Shown here: positions 1-14,033 of the stretch, in pieces
How the letters are laid out: each line of letters begins with the position of its first letter
Position numbering within the stretch: the stretch's first letter is position 1
DNA from: Tenebrio molitor
Lineage: Eukaryota > Arthropoda > Insecta > Coleoptera > Tenebrionidae
DNA: 64,000 nucleotides
Assembly (NCBI RefSeq): GCF_963966145.1
Contig: NC_091050.1
Coordinates: 6,262,001-6,326,000, forward strand
Reading direction: 5' to 3'
The notes under the pieces: model-generated
What the model saw: only the letters and a program-made list of their open reading frames with translations
The model's database searches: none
Told to the model about the DNA's origin: nothing
Translations under genes and position numbers: made by a program

Positions 1-750
1 AAGACTGCTTAAAATTTTGGGTTTCACACCGGTAAACTGGTCGTGGATTATATCATATGTTTTCACAAAAACTTGTCAATATAAAATTAAAAAATATTAA
101 AAAGCTGTTATTCAGATAACAAAACATTATTCAAAAAATAAATGAACTTCAATTTATAAATGCCCTGCGTTTATGGCCTTTAACAAATATTTACACTATA
201 CATTACAATTACAGTATCTAAAAAATATCATCCTTATAAAGAACTTGCCCCTATTATTTTAAATGGACAAAATATTGTTAGTAAAAATAATAATAAATTC
301 TCAACTTTTCTTAAAATTACGACCCTGCATGAACATTATTATAAGGATGTATTTGTATAAGACACGCTTTTTACAAAGGATTTGTACTCATTTAATACAA
401 AAAAAAAAATAAAAATAAAAACAATATAAATATACATTGGAAAAACAAATTGATTGTCTTTAAAACCTTATCAACTAATCAAAAATAAATTTAAAACTCT
501 CAACGTTAGATTAAGATTAAAACTTCTTTTAGAATAATACACTGGTGTTCTTTAATTGCTTAACATTAATTTTGCAGTCTTCAAATTGAGATTTTTACAA
601 TTTTATTTGTACAGTGCCGGAAGTATTATCGCCTTAATAATAACGAATCAAGATTCATTCTTGATGCGAGTAAATAATTATCATCACCTATTGGGGCCGC
701 TCTGAAACAAATTTAAAATAACAACGAGCAATTTACAATCGATGTTAAAC
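1..750 (-). other. 3' UTR / downstream flank of Gap1
   Basis: AT-rich sequence after the Gap1 stop. On the minus strand the only canonical AATAAA I found is at 607-602, about 145 nt after the stop, so a short 3' UTR is plausible. No coding signal is visible. Confidence 0.5.
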
Positions 751-3700
751 TTACAGACTGCCATATTTTGTATCTCTAGCTAAAGTTCGCATGTAAGTTT
801 TATGTCTAGCTTCGATTTTTAAAGCGACGTCTCGTAATTCTCGCAACACCACGTAGCACTCCTTCACATCTTCCAGTCCGTAAGATTTAAACTGTAAAAT
901 GCCTTTCACGAGAGTGTCTGGCTGATACATAATTATTTCCAATTGTTTTATGTGTCCGATTATTAGCGAATGAATCCTTTGCAGTTCCCTTTCGGGATCT
1001 AAAGTCATGTGGAAAGTGTTGCTGTCAATTGAAGATACTTTGCTGCACCCGGAAGCTAATTCATTCAGAGATTCGCAACTGCAACAGACGTTTTGTTTCG
1101 AACAGTACATCGACATTGGGTGGCTTTACTTACCATGACCACTTGCCGTTGATAAAAGCGGACGGATGATACTGGTTCAACCTATTCTGGTTCGTCTGAC
1201 ACATTTTTGTGAGCAAGTCCACCCATTCTTTTTCTTCAACGCAATTTGCGGCCTGAACGTACAAAGTTCTCTCACCTTGGACGATTTGAAACATATTTTT
1301 CATCTTAAACGACTTTTCCGTTAGCCTCTCTACAGCTAAAATATTTGACAGCGGTATCTGACACAGGGCCTCCTTACCTGCGTCAAATAATTTTATTAAA
1401 TATTATAATGCTCTGTAACAAGTCAAACAAACACCATACCTCTACTTTTCGCATAACTTAAGCTGTGAGTTGTCAACTTGAAATACCTTTGTTTGAAATT
1501 TTTTCGACCAAATCTTTTCCTTCCTTGAGCACGTTTAATCATCAGTCTGTGGAACGAAAAATAAATATGAATAATATTTAGCTGTACATTTACCAAAATT
1601 TAAAAAATTAGTAACTCGCTCTCAACTATTTTCATACCTATAAAAACATCAATAAGAATTACTCTAAAGTCTAAAACGCTTGTTAAGTGTCCGTTTTCAG
1701 TTTTCACACACATTCAAATTTCAGCAAGTACTTTCGAGTAAGAACATATTTATATACGGGTACATACAAAATCCAAAACTATTAGCTATTGACGTTCAGT
1801 TAACGAGTAAAACTAATGTTTTCAAATTAAAATTAAAATAAAAAAATAATTCTTAAGCAGAGTTTTTTAATATAAACATATAATTTGTCAAACAGGCAAT
1901 AGAACGATCAGACTAACCTTTTAACTTCCCTATTCGCAGCAGTGTTAGACAAAAATGTTAATTTCTACATTTACAATTTAGCATCAAGATCTTACCCCTC
2001 TTTTAAAGTTACTGGAGTATCATTATCTCGAGTCTCCGGATTAGAAATAGCCGAAATTATTTCTAGAAACTGTCGGACTGCTGTGACATGGGTTTCAGTG
2101 TAGAATTCTTTATACAACGATTCCATGTACTCCTCTTTGCAAACTTGTTGGCTCGATCTGCAACTTACTAGGTTTCCTAGAGACTGAATGGTCTTTGAAA
2201 TCAACGTCAGCGTTCTGTTTATTTGATTATCCTGAAATAGCAAAAAGTGTTAACAAAAAATCTATTTTGAAGTTACATTAATACTCACGATTTGTTCATT
2301 AGTTAGATCGAACAGTCGCGGTCCTAGGATCGCTGGTGCAAAAAATCTTAGAAAAATAAATCCAGAAATCACGGAATATCTCACTTCTTTGTTTTCAGGG
2401 AAATGTTTCATAGCACATTCTTTGAGATTATAGAATATCTGGCACATGAGAGCTGGACAGTGAACTGCGCTTTGAGTTATCGCTTTAAAAACCTTAAGAA
2501 CGTAAGTTTTGAGATTGTTAAGGTTCGTTTGGACGGTGTTGGAATCACGGACGCGTGTTGGATCAATTTCGCATGGTTTTCTTTCATTGAAAATGAGCTC
2601 TATTGTTGGACGTAAAGTTTTATGCAGATACTGGAGACCGATGAGGCGCATCGCTTCATCCATCATTTTCGATACCAGAGTATTACCGCGGAATATTGTC
2701 GTTGGATCACTAAAAAATACAACAAACGGTGAATAAGACAAACAAACAAATATTAAGATTTATTGAAGAAGGTAGAGTCCACATAATAAAAAAGGCTTGT
2801 TGCGTCAATACAATTCATGCACCGTCGCCCAGCAAGTATTCTACTTATCAAAATGGAATTTTTAAACCTTCGAAGCGTAAAACTAGGCGAAGCAACTAAT
2901 TACACGGTAATTAAAAGGGTTTTGCTAAGCTAAAATTTTTATGTGAACGGATCGATAGAGCTCGGGGGCGGCAATAACGAAAAGAGAAAATTGCACCCAC
3001 GCAGCAAATTTTATGAATGAAAACAACCACCGCCCTCACCCCTTGGCGGCGCAGAAAACGTACGAAACCCACACGTATTCCATTCAAGAGAGAGGGGCCA
3101 CCCACCGTTTCGTAACTTTGTGTGTGTGTGTGTATAAATATTTGATTGTGTAGACTGCACCCACGTTTGTAGAATCGATACCTACTAATTGCGCGACTGT
3201 ATGCTCGTTCTATTTGAGAAGGTGGAAATTTAAATTTATGAGGTGGCCGGAAACGCGGCCATTACAGTGTTCATAAAATACGGCGAAATAATAACGATTT
3301 TATGATAACTTGCTCGTTCCATAATCACAAAATGACAAAGCTCAAGCTTGGTTGAGGTCACGGAAAAAATGTTGTTTCTCCAAATTCTGTTATAAAATAT
3401 ATCATTTTCGCTTCATTCAGTTAAGACAACTCAGTCAATAATTTATTAAGTGTGTTGTTCTTGAGCCATCAAAGTATTTAATAACTTAAAATATGTATTT
3501 TCCGGCTACACAGATACAATCTCATTTTGCGTGAAAACAGATGAAAAGGTGAATTCCCCATTATTTACAGTAAGTAATATACTCGTATCACCTGGATGCG
3601 TATTCGTTTTTTTTTTCTGATTTTATTTATATCAAAACAAACAAATATATTTTGTGAAATAATACGTAAACTGTTTGTTCACATTCTTTACGTAATTATC

Positions 3701-6700
3701 TGTAAATAATCGCAGTGGAGTAGCAGAAATGTTAAACCCGTGTACTCGAATGATACTGAATAAAATGTTTCCTCCTTACGCAAGACAGTTATTTTGTTAC
3801 ATAAAAATAAAATGAAGGTATTTAAACTCAAACGCCAAAATTTTGCTAAATCAACTTCATTTTGTTTTCAAGCAAATTTTAAGTAATGTTGACTCCAATC
3901 CAAATAAAGTGTTTTATATTTTGCATTGTTGCATATTTGTTTAAATATTGATATTGAAATTATTTCACCGCAACCTTTTAATTTCAAAAATGAATGAATT
4001 TCCAACATTGATGAATGAATTGATTATATAGTACAACTATCTTGTAAAACCCACTTATCAGGATTTGAGATATAGCCTTATATTAACTTACTCAAGTTAT
4101 TTACATTGCGGTAATATTGTAACTCGTTAAATAATTATTTTTATATGATATTCCTGATTGTTTTAACTAATCAAATATGTAGTTGTTTTTCCTGCGATTA
4201 CCATTAAATAATTATATTTCTGAGTCAAATGTAGAGCTGTTTATAGTGACCTAAAATTGTAAATATCACTATCATACGGCGACAAAATAATAAAAACAAA
4301 CACAAATATAGAAAAAAAAATGTTTTTTTCACCACTCTTAACAGAAGTAGATGTGCTTTAATCAATATCGTATAGTGTTTTGCTCATACTGAAAAAACAC
4401 TTTACATGGTCGTGTTGTTACAGCACTCGAGCTTCGGTTTTGTACACTTGCCTGTAAAGTACTCTTTTCAACATTTTTTACAGTTCTAATGAAGTTCCAA
4501 AAATTCGTAGTCATAGTTTATTGCTTTTGCATTTTTTAAGGTTTAATCAAGAAAATTATTGTCAAGAATTTTCAAAATGATCACATTAGACATACATACT
4601 TCCATGCAACTTTACTAACATACGTAATATTGGGGTATATGTATTTACAAAAAAAAAAAAAAAAAAATGGCGATAGTGGTACCATCATCGGCGTATTTAC
4701 ATCAATTTGGAATTCCTGCCGTACATGTCAAACAAGCGTAACATGTAACGTCCATTACGCTATTCTAGTTAACTAACTAACAAACCAACAGTTAATCTGA
4801 AGTAACTGCTACCACTTACGTCAACATTGAAATTTCGGCATCGGCCAAAGCCTTGATCATAGGAACAATTTGGCCATGATGCATGAATATCCTGACCAAA
4901 GGTTGCGCAATTTCCATCTTGCTCGATATGATCTCGCCCAGCACATACACGGCGCTCGACGTGATCGGCTGAAAGGACACGTTCAGTTTCATGTAAGACC
5001 GAGAATGGTGAAAATTAACCTTAGTTTGAACACTCTTTAGCAATAAATTTCTAAGCGATTCATAAATTTCTGCGGGGAAGACTCTATCCTCGTTGTACTG
5101 AACTTGGAGTCGCAGAGATCCAAGGGAATTATCTTTGGACAGTCTGGTGCCGGGAGGCGTTGAGTACGTAAAGGACGGACGGTTTTTTGCCGATCTAGGC
5201 TGCAGGAAATACCTGAAACACATTTCAAACGTTATTTCCAAAAAGTCGTTCGATAAACCGGAAAAAACATCGCTACGGTGGCGGTGACTCAATACACATT
5301 TTTGCTAATGCAAAAAAATGGCACATTTCAGTTATTAAATCACTTTTCATGCGAAAACAACGTCCGAATGATATAACAAACCACATTCTACTAAGAATTT
5401 CATTCATTCGGAAATAGCAATAACTTCTTTATTTCGTTTAATGAAATATTCAAACACTATAACAATTAAAAACAATAGCAGCACCTGTAGTGTGCACTTA
5501 AATGTGCATTGACAATGAAAGTCTCGGTCTATGACTTGGCCTTTGTACCATTATTTCATTGTACAGTTATTATTACTTCGAAAGGATGAACTTTCTGAGT
5601 TGTTCCAAAAAAATTTCGTATCACAGTGGACCACATCAGAATAAATTCAGATTGCTTTATCTATTCGTGTCACCAACGTATGACGCCTATGCATTTTCAG
5701 GGGTACAGAAACCGCAGGTTTTTATGGTACATTCTTGGCGTTGACCACTTATTAAAAATTATTATTACTCACTCCTCACATCTGTGATTTAATTAATTAG
5801 TCATTGAATCACTTAAGTTTACGACTCCGTTTACGACACTCATTGATCCAACACAAACAGCTTTCATTTTACAACAATATGCTCCTACCGTCAAAACAAT
5901 AATAAAAAACAATAGAAAATATAATTAACAATTCATGAAATTCCAATTTAGTTCTCGGAAGTTAATGAATTCTGCAAATTCTTGCTTGCATTGTGGGACT
6001 TAAACAAGTGACATTTCTTTGAAAGACAATTTTGCTGGATTCATGTCAAGAATGCGACCTCAAAAATTAAAATTGTCCAGTCTTGATTAATTACTGAATT
6101 TTCCATTTTTAGGCAGACCACATTTTATGATAAGATCGTTTATGTAACATCTCGGGAGACGTAATTAATGAAACAAGTACAAAATTTTCTTCTCGGTGAA
6201 TTTTGTAACTCTTAAACATGAAAATCAAAATGAACTATTATTTTATTTCTATTCTTACTAACTTGGTATTTATACAGGCTGTTTGATGAAAACTGCCTCA
6301 ACCCATAACTTTGTTATTTATTACCCGATTTCAATGAACAAAAAAATCAAAGATATGGTTTTTCAAGCGCTACAAAACAGCCATAAAATGGATTTTTTTT
6401 GGCGTTATCTTCAATAGCTAACGATAGTCAACTTTTTTTTTTTTAAATGGACACGTAGTTTTTTAGGCTTGGTCTGGTAAGGTTTTTTTTTCTGGTTCAC
6501 AGCTAATTGAAAAAAAAAAACATTTTTTTGTGGTTCAGCTTATTATAAAATGTTTAAGAGTGCCGTGAAAAACAATCGGAATACAAAGTACGATAAATGT
6601 CATCTAAACGTCAGCTTAGAAGTTTTCATCTGCTTTTTTAAACTTTTTTTTATGTAAGTATAAAATAACATTGTCAGTCATTTGCAGTCATTTGACTATT

Positions 6701-9700
6701 ATTTTATGTTCGAGTGTAATAAAAATCGTAATTAGTCAAAAACAAAAAGTTAATAGAAAAAATTATAAGTATAAAAAAAATAATAATTTTTATTATTATT
6801 ATTTATGTTTTCCAAGAAAATAATAATAAAACTCTTCAAGATTGCACCTGAAAATTTTCAAACTCACACTTGACATTTGTTGCTATTTGTATTCCAATTG
6901 TTTTTCACGGCACACTTGAAAATTTCATAATAAACTGAACCACAATTAAAAATTGTTTTTTTTTTCAGTCAGTTATGGACCAAACGATAACTTTTAATAC
7001 ATAGTTAGATTCAGAAAAAAAAACTTTATCAGACTGAGCCTAAAAAACTACATGAGTCCATTAAAAAAAAAAAGTTGAGTATCGTAAGCTATTGAAAATA
7101 ACGCAAAAAAAAATATTTTATGGCTGCTTCGTAACGCATGAAAAACCATATCTTCGGTTTTTTTGTTCATTGAAATCGGATAATAAATAAAAAAGTTATG
7201 GGTTGAGGCGTTTTTTATCAAACAGCCTGTAGATAGGAGTTTTCATAATACATATGTATCTACTTACATAAAACGAACTAAGGCACAGATTTTTAAAAAT
7301 ATTTTTTAGTCTGGAAAGGACGTTAAATATGTATATTTTTTAATACATAGTAATATTTTTTCTTGTTAACATTATTGATTTTTCTAAAAAAAAAAAAAAT
7401 GGGCATTTTTGTTTTGTTCCTATATTTTATTTAGATATTTATTTGAATTCTTAAAAACCCTATTGCAATAATAATGTTACGTTTCTTTTTAGATCTCTAA
7501 CGATAACTATTTATACAAATAAGTTAATAATTGCACCACAAGGAAGGATTTTGTTTGAGTTATTGTTTTACATATAAATTCTCTTTTACTCGTAAGTGTG
7601 TTTCGTACATAGTTGTATAATGACTGTTTCGTTTTAGGAAATAGGTAATAATGTTCAATAAAGAAGGGTGTTTTATTAATTTTATTATGTTGACATGTTT
7701 TTTTTTTCGTGCTTTTTTGCCTCTTTTTGGTACTTTTTTGCTTATTGTAGGTGTTTTTTTTGAAAAAATAAATACTTTTTTATCAGCGCTCTAGATATAA
7801 CTGTTAAAGTTACATCATAAACAAAGTCAATAATGAATTCTCAAATTTATTATTGAAACTTTTATCAATGGAACCATACTGTAAACAACAAGCAAAATTA
7901 CTACTAAACATATTTTTAATATGGGCCTTATCAAAACAAGATAAATAAGAAAAGATTTGGCAACACATTTTCCCTCTCTCTCTCTCTCTTTGCGTTCTTC
8001 TTTGTGGCCGAGTTATTTTCAATTTTCTTTAATTTTCATTTCATCTTAATTTTCACAGAGAAATCTAAAAATAATGTCGACAACTAAATTTGTTTATGGA
8101 ACTGAATTTCCACCAAAGAGAGCTTGAATTTTCTAAATTTCACGGGGCATTTTAAAATCCGTTCTATTTATGCGATTATCAGTAGAGATTATTCATTCAT
8201 GTGACTAAGAATTGCGTTATCAGACGGAAACTTCAAATTAGGTAGGTTCCACATTCTTATCGTCGTCTTAACTACAAAAAAATTTGTTACACAGTCTAGG
8301 ACTAGTTTACAAATCTATGAGGGGCATGATGGCCAACTCAATTTTTTTAAGTAACTTATTACATACATATTCTGCTTGACGACTCTCACGTTTGAGAATG
8401 CAGAACGCATTGATTTTGATTGATTTTGCGTCAATTCGTTTAATACTATGTAGTTAGTTCACTTACAACGTTCTGTTGTATTGAACATATTCTTTTGAAT
8501 GAAGAATTGTCACTCGATAATCAATATGGTGGGAATATCGGCAATTACTATCGCCGAAGCGAGCTAGTTTTGATTAAAAAAGAATATGTTGTCAAACCAG
8601 AATTAGTAATTACCTGTCGTAACGCTGTACCGACATCGCTCCTGATAATTGAATTAACTGGCATAGTTAAAAATTGTAAAATAAAATAACCACGGAAATG
8701 TATTGAAACTTATTCAACACAAATAAACCAACAAAATGAATAATGTTGGCAGCTACAAATACGAATAGTCAGTCAAGGCTTGAAATAATGATGTATTTTT
8801 GTGAAGAGAGTGCACGAAATTCTGAACTTCCAGAGGTAGAAGTGCAATGACTGCAGTTTTTTTTTCGACCGAATGTTTCCCTAGAAGTCATGGTTTATGA
8901 ATCATGAAGAACGGATACGATCATGTATTTGATCCTACGCGAAATTCGTCACCGACATAAACCTTACAGTTGCAATGGTAATCTCACGGTCATTAACATA
9001 ATTTTTGAATCAAACTGACTCGGATTAAGTTTTTCCGTTAGGTAATTTAATACAAATATGGGTCAAATGTGTAGTACATAATTCAGAATAATTGTTACCT
9101 TGGATTAACAACATCAATAATGGGAAAATGATAATTAACAAAAAAATTTCACGTTCTCCGAGATCCCTACGGTACCAATACCTACTTACATATTTCATTA
9201 CGAGAAAAATCCCCTACCTCAAAGTCGGTCCAGTTAATCAATTTTAATTATGAAACATCGGATAGATGTTTAGTTACAATAATTAATACTCGTAATAACG
9301 CACATCCTGTATGTCAAACAGTTATCATCAATTACGACAGGTTTTTTGTAAACTGTGCTTGCACGATTTTATGGGAAAATTATTCAGTGAAATTGCCAGT
9401 AAAAGCCTTTCGGTACATACCCAACCGCTATCTTAACAATACATATAACAAAATGAAACACTGCCGGTGATAAATCGAGATTACAATGATAAATAAAAGA
9501 TAATCAAATTGGGCACGATCTCGTCATTAAAAAAAAACCATTTCAAAATGGGTATTTGTACCAAATTCAAATAACTCTTGTTGCCCTTAACCAAAACCAC
9601 TGAACGTGATTATCAGCATTTCAAATAATTAACACCTTTACGGAAGTTACAATTGTTAAATATTTATTTTGCCACATTGGCGATGAGATATAACAGTCTC

Positions 9701-12353
9701 GAAACATTTGTATCACACGAATGAAATAGTCCAATCAATAGGGAGTTTTTTTTAAGTTTATACTTGGCAGGTATCTTCTATTAGGCATATTATTAATATT
9801 GTTGAGTTTGCGACCTTGGGGGGTTGCCGCTCGCCCCGCCATATTGGAGAATAGGAGTGCAAAATCACATTTTTGCGATTTTTCATTATCCGTGCGAGAT
9901 ACCTCTATCTAAGTTATTATAGAAAATGTAGAGCATGCAATTCTCTAAATTTTTTGTTCTTTATGTTTTTTTGTCAGATCAATAGTTTCGTAGTTACAGT
10001 GTGTAGAAATCGAGAATTTCTTTTATTTTTGTACTTTTTATTCTTTTTCACACCACCATAGAGGTAGAGCAATAGGGTGCGTTTTTTTTTGAGGTGGTGT
10101 CCCCAGTGGGCATAGTCCACGATACAGTAGAAGTTTACTGTTTTACTCTTTTTGATCTCTTTGTAACGTAGACGGACCCGAATGATCTGGATCGAACGGG
10201 ATAAATGAGCTGAATTAATCAGAGTTTATGAATTCGGGAATTCCTCTTGAGAAGTTTCCTCTTGTTCCTCAGGGTCATCATCATCATCATCAAGATCATC
10301 TGCCTGTTACAAGTACTACCGGATGTATATCGTAACGTATTTTATTTCATACTGGAAGTCTCTTGTGCATCATTATTTTATTTCAAAAATTAAAAAATCA
10401 CATTATATTGTGAAAATAGCATCACCTTTTTTCCTGTGGCAACGGCCGTTGCTATTGTTTTTTAGATCGAATATTTTTTGACTTTTTATAAAAGGAAAAC
10501 AGTCCGGTAGGTGTTGCTAAGTGACACTTTCCGGCTCTGATACTGTTATAACTCACCTACCGGACTCAATTGATGATGCAATGGAGCATCTACCGGACAG
10601 TATGAAATAAATAACTATTACATATTGATCTTTTTTTAATCGTATTTTTTTTACATTTTTCTAACCCCTAATTTTACACTTCGCTCAATGAAATAATCAT
10701 CAATTGAAAAGAAAGTGTGAGTGAAAATATTTTTGTGATAAAAACTATACAGTTTTTTTGGAGAAAGAACGACCCCTGTTTTCATACAGTTTTTATGTTT
10801 TTCATTCGAGTATTTTAATTGAGTAATTCTTTTTTTCGTGCTTCGTTATCAATGGATGTGTAAACACATGAGCGGGCGCCTGGAAAAACTTGTGCATTTA
10901 ATAACGGACGCTAAAAAATTTTTGTATGCAACTCGTTAGTCAAATATTATCCAATATTCGTGCGCTGTCAGTTTTCATATATTCGGCCTGTTTTGCAACA
11001 CTTGGCTAACGCCTCGTGCTTCAAATTTCGGCCTCATACCTGAAAAGTGATCTGACAGAGCTACTCATATGAAAATGAGTATTTCTTACTCGGCAAGGTT
11101 TCCTTCTCGTAAAAAAAAAGTATTACTTTACTCACTTGTTACATAAATAACTGTTTATACATTTTTAACAAATAAAAGGTTGCAATAAAAAATATACATA
11201 ATGAAATAGGCTAAAATATTCGTTTGGGATTTAAGTGGTGCAAAAAATAATTCTTGGGTACTTTACTTACCAGGCGTTTCTAGGAGCGGCATTTTGCTGC
11301 TGTATCCCGCTCAGCTGCACTCGCACCTCACCCAAAAACACATCATCCCCCATTCCAGGTGCATCATGCCAAATAGACACATTCAATTCACAAATTTCCA
11401 CTTCACCATCACCACACAATCCATCTTTATCTCTACCCTCGCACCCGTCAAATGTCAACACTTCGTCGAACTGCGGGCACGTCGTTTTTTTCCTAACTTT
11501 AGTCCTCTTTGACACAGTTTTACGGTTCGTGTAAGTCACACAAGCCACAGCATAAGGATCACAAGCACCGTTTTTTAGCGTCAAATCCAAACACTTCACA
11601 ACCTGCACCAACAGACGATCGTTACGCGAGTAACTGGTCACGGTTTTATTTTTTTGATAACTTGAGGTGAACTTCAGCTCGATATTAACCTTCCCCTGGA
11701 CTTCTGAATCAGCGTCAACTGCTTTAATCGCAAACCAATGATCTTTGTTGTTGTATGAAGCCAATTCCTCGCGCTTTATGGCAACTTTGCCCAAAACTTT
11801 ATTCTGCTTGAGATGCTTGTCTCTATCAAACAGGTAAATCGATATAAAACGGAAGTCCCGGGGAACTTCAAACTGGTACTCTTCGCCGAAGAAGGGGCTA
11901 AAAACGACGAAATTTTATTCGACTTGCGACGGTTTAATTTTGGTTTGTACTTACTTGAGACTTTTCTCTGCTGTTTTGGTTCTGTAAATTTCTTCTTGAT
12001 CGAGGGACAAGGTGCAGTACACATCTCTAGCTACCGAAGATAAATTTGATCTAGGTTGCAATTGTTTGGCTTCTCCTGTAAATACGCAGTTTTGGGGATG
12101 AAATGGGGCACCAGTCAGTTATTTTGGAGGGATGGTTTAAAAAATTGTTACCACCTGCCAAGTGTTTGAACCTCAAAATGTCAACAAAGCATCGGTTGAC
12201 GTAAAATAACAAAAAGTGATCTCTCACGTTGGTGTTAATTGCCGAGCAGACTGGATTATTGTAAATGTGGCGTGTAAATAAACTAATTAAACTAGGGTAC
12301 GTACCGATTTTGATTTTAAGCCTTTCCTCAACTCTCACTGCGACGTCCGCCAT
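751..12353 (-). CDS. Gap1: Ras GTPase-activating protein, Gap1/RASA3 type (9 exons, complete)
   Basis: It stimulates GTP hydrolysis on Ras (and Rap in some family members) at the plasma membrane. Coding exons in transcript order: 12353-12305, 12075-11955, 11897-11271, 5212-4820, 2709-2289, 2231-1996, 1546-1440, 1377-1134, 1078-751. All have GT/AG borders; the total is 2526 nt = 841 aa, close to vertebrate RASA3 (834 aa). Domains: C2A ~8-115 (FDRD at 80-83), C2B ~145-260, RasGAP ~330-570 with the arginine-finger segment IFRGNTL (Arg404) and FLRFFAPA at 516-523, PH ~612-710, and a Btk zinc motif with His722, Cys733, Cys734 and Cys744 in the BTK spacing. The ATG context is gaaacATGG. The last intron is only 55 bp and splits the CC pair; reading through it would destroy the motif. 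Introns of 6.1 and 2.1 kb hold repeats. The symbol is by family recognition (Drosophila Gap1). Confidence 0.93.
2710..4819 (-). other. Gap1 intron 4
   Basis: A 2.1-kb intron between the end of the C2B/linker exon and the RasGAP exon. It has a (GT)n tract near 3120-3132 and a GC-richer block around 2930-3290 that stands out from the AT-rich surroundings and could be regulatory. Short ORFs here have no recognisable protein. Confidence 0.6.
6273..7231. mobile_element. Foldback (long inverted-repeat) element
   Basis: The left arm (about 6273-6605) reappears in reverse complement at about 6895-7231, giving ~335-bp arms around a ~290-bp loop. Both ends read TACAGGCTGTTTGAT inward, with TA at each edge. 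Arms match over most of their length, including homopolymer stretches, with scattered substitutions. No ORF. It is probably a non-autonomous TA-inserting foldback/MITE sitting in Gap1 intron 3. Confidence 0.85.
10500..10566. repeat. Inverted repeat AGTCCGGTAGGTG / CACCTACCGGACT
   Basis: Perfect 13-bp inverted repeat separated by ~40 bp, with a third related copy (CTACCGGAC) near 10589-10598. It lies inside Gap1 intron 3, just before a dispersed repeat copy. Probably the end of a small element; no function can be assigned. Confidence 0.6.
10618..10876 (+). repeat. Dispersed repeat copy (family also at 28438 and 62618)
   Basis: Shares the run from TACATATTGATC to TGTAAACACATGAGC with 28480-28712 (same strand) and 62665-62945 (opposite strand). 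The terminal GTCCACGTAATAAATTT end seen in the other two copies is missing, so this is a partial or chimeric copy. Confidence 0.75.
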
Positions 12354-13549
12354 GTTTCTGTCTACTCCATGTTCTCTTGAAAAAATGAATGGATCGGTTT
12401 GACATGAGTACAGTACAGTGGACCGAATCGAGTCGGCCAGTTATTCAGCCAACTTGACCTGAACTACCAGTTCTACATTAAAAAAGGCGCCATTTTTTTC
12501 AGGGTAGTCGCAAGAAGTCAATGGGAGGCTTCGGGGCTGGTTGACACGTGCTTGGTGTTATTCACCACTGGATTTTATGAATGAACCGACGAGGAAGGCG
12601 ACACGAAACTGCATACGGCAGCCGGGGCAAATCGTTACAAAGTAGCGCAAACAGCGCACTACGCAAGTTCCAAGTGTATGAATGAACAGAAAAAGCACAC
12701 CGCGTTCCCATAACTCATCCATTGCGATTAATTAATACAAATTTCATGACCGTGATAGCACGTGGAATTATTCGGTGTCGGGAGATTCCAGGGCCGGCTC
12801 TTCCGCCTTCGGGACGGGAAGATCACAATTGAGCCTCCCAGACTTCATTTCGATTAGATTAATTTTCACAATATTACTCATGTCGCGCCTACGCCACTTC
12901 TGCTATCGTTCTTATTATTTCAACTCTCTCTGATCAATGACCCAAATCGACAATTTTTATTGACATATTTTTAGCAAAAATGGCAACACTTTTACTGGTT
13001 GTCAGTCGCAACAAATAGAACACAGCTATTGTCACCTTTTTCCGAAAAGAAAACTAGCCACAACAAAATCTAATTAGACGTAAAAATTATCAAAGAATTA
13101 AAAATCATTTTTTGAGCAAGTGTATTGCTTGTAACATTTCCTGTTTAACCGGAAATGAAACAAACCCGTCCTGACCTGTATGTTTATTTGAACGTACATT
13201 TTACTGAAAAGTTATTGCCATCACAGTTAGGTCTGTTGGCATCTAAAATAGTATTTTTGCGAATGTATTTTTAACAAAAACGTAAATTTAGACGCTAGTT
13301 CTAGTTGCTTTTCTGTTTAATTTATTAATTGGTACAACTCGTGTAAAAAAGACAGGAAAAAAACAAGGGGTCTATATTTTAACTAAGTATTTATTAAAAA
13401 ATATTACAAGCACTATATATGTACGAAGATTACAATAGAATTAGAAAAGAAGCTACTATACTTACCAACTATCCCAAAATTTACCAAAAACAAATTCTAT
13501 TAAACCTAACTACAGTGTGAGAACAACAAATTCACAGGTGCTACCTGAA
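12354..13549. other. Gap1 upstream region
   Basis: Immediate 5' flank of Gap1. The first ~450 bp are GC-richer than the surroundings and include GCCATTTT at 12489-12496, which resembles a YY1/Pho core. No TATA box is obvious near the start codon, as is usual for housekeeping-type genes. The rest is AT-rich non-coding DNA. Confidence 0.35.
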
Positions 13550-13839
13550 TGCTAGGCATACAAACCTTAGACTATCCGTGCCTCAAGGAACCCGTGCAGA
13601 TCTGGGAAGAAAAGAAACATCACAAGAAAAAAGAACCTTCTTCACGTTCTACTATACGCATAAATGTAATTTATCTTGCCTTGTCTGTGCATCAAGGCAT
13701 CAAACCACGCTCCAGTCAATTCCTTCTCCGTGTTCGCGCGCCTTTAACTTGTTTTTGTATGAAATTTGAAAAAAGTACTTAGTGTTTTTGTTAATCAATC
13801 ACGAGTCATTAAAAAAAAATCAGCAATACAACGTTCCAG

Positions 13840-14033
13840 GACTTTTGCTCCTTAGCGATGAATGCATGAATGCGTCATTGGGAAGCCGCATTAGGTCATG
13901 TTTGAAAAATTTGATTGCTTTGGGGTATAGGGCAGAAAAATTTCGAATTATTGGGCCATCACGTTCTCTTGATTTGAGAATTTCCGATCTCTTCTTATGG
14001 GATTGTCTGAAGAAAATGGTGTAGGTAATAGAG
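13840..14033 (+). pseudogene. Remnant of a mariner/IS630-like transposase C-terminus
   Basis: The frame ending near 14024 reads IIGPSRSLDLRISDLFLWDC followed by LKKMV. This parallels the WPxRSPDLTPxDFFLWGxLKxxVY block that follows the second catalytic Asp in these transposases. The upstream catalytic core is gone and the conserved Pro and Thr of RSPDLTP are replaced, so this is dead. No terminal repeats recognised. Confidence 0.5.

Larger units (their letters stand above)
5213..11270 (-). other. Gap1 intron 3 (6 kb, repeat-bearing)
   Basis: Intron between the C2B exon and the exon starting YFLQP. It contains the 6273-7231 foldback element, a CT tract near 7975-7990, a (TCA)n run near 10270-10290, a hairpin at 10500-10566 and a dispersed-repeat copy at 10618-10876. 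7232-10440 otherwise shows only AT-rich non-coding sequence. Confidence 0.6.

Noticed and set aside
11235..11534. Plus-strand open frames over Gap1 exon 3
   Set aside because: They are antisense shadows of the C2B coding exon; no start context or family match.
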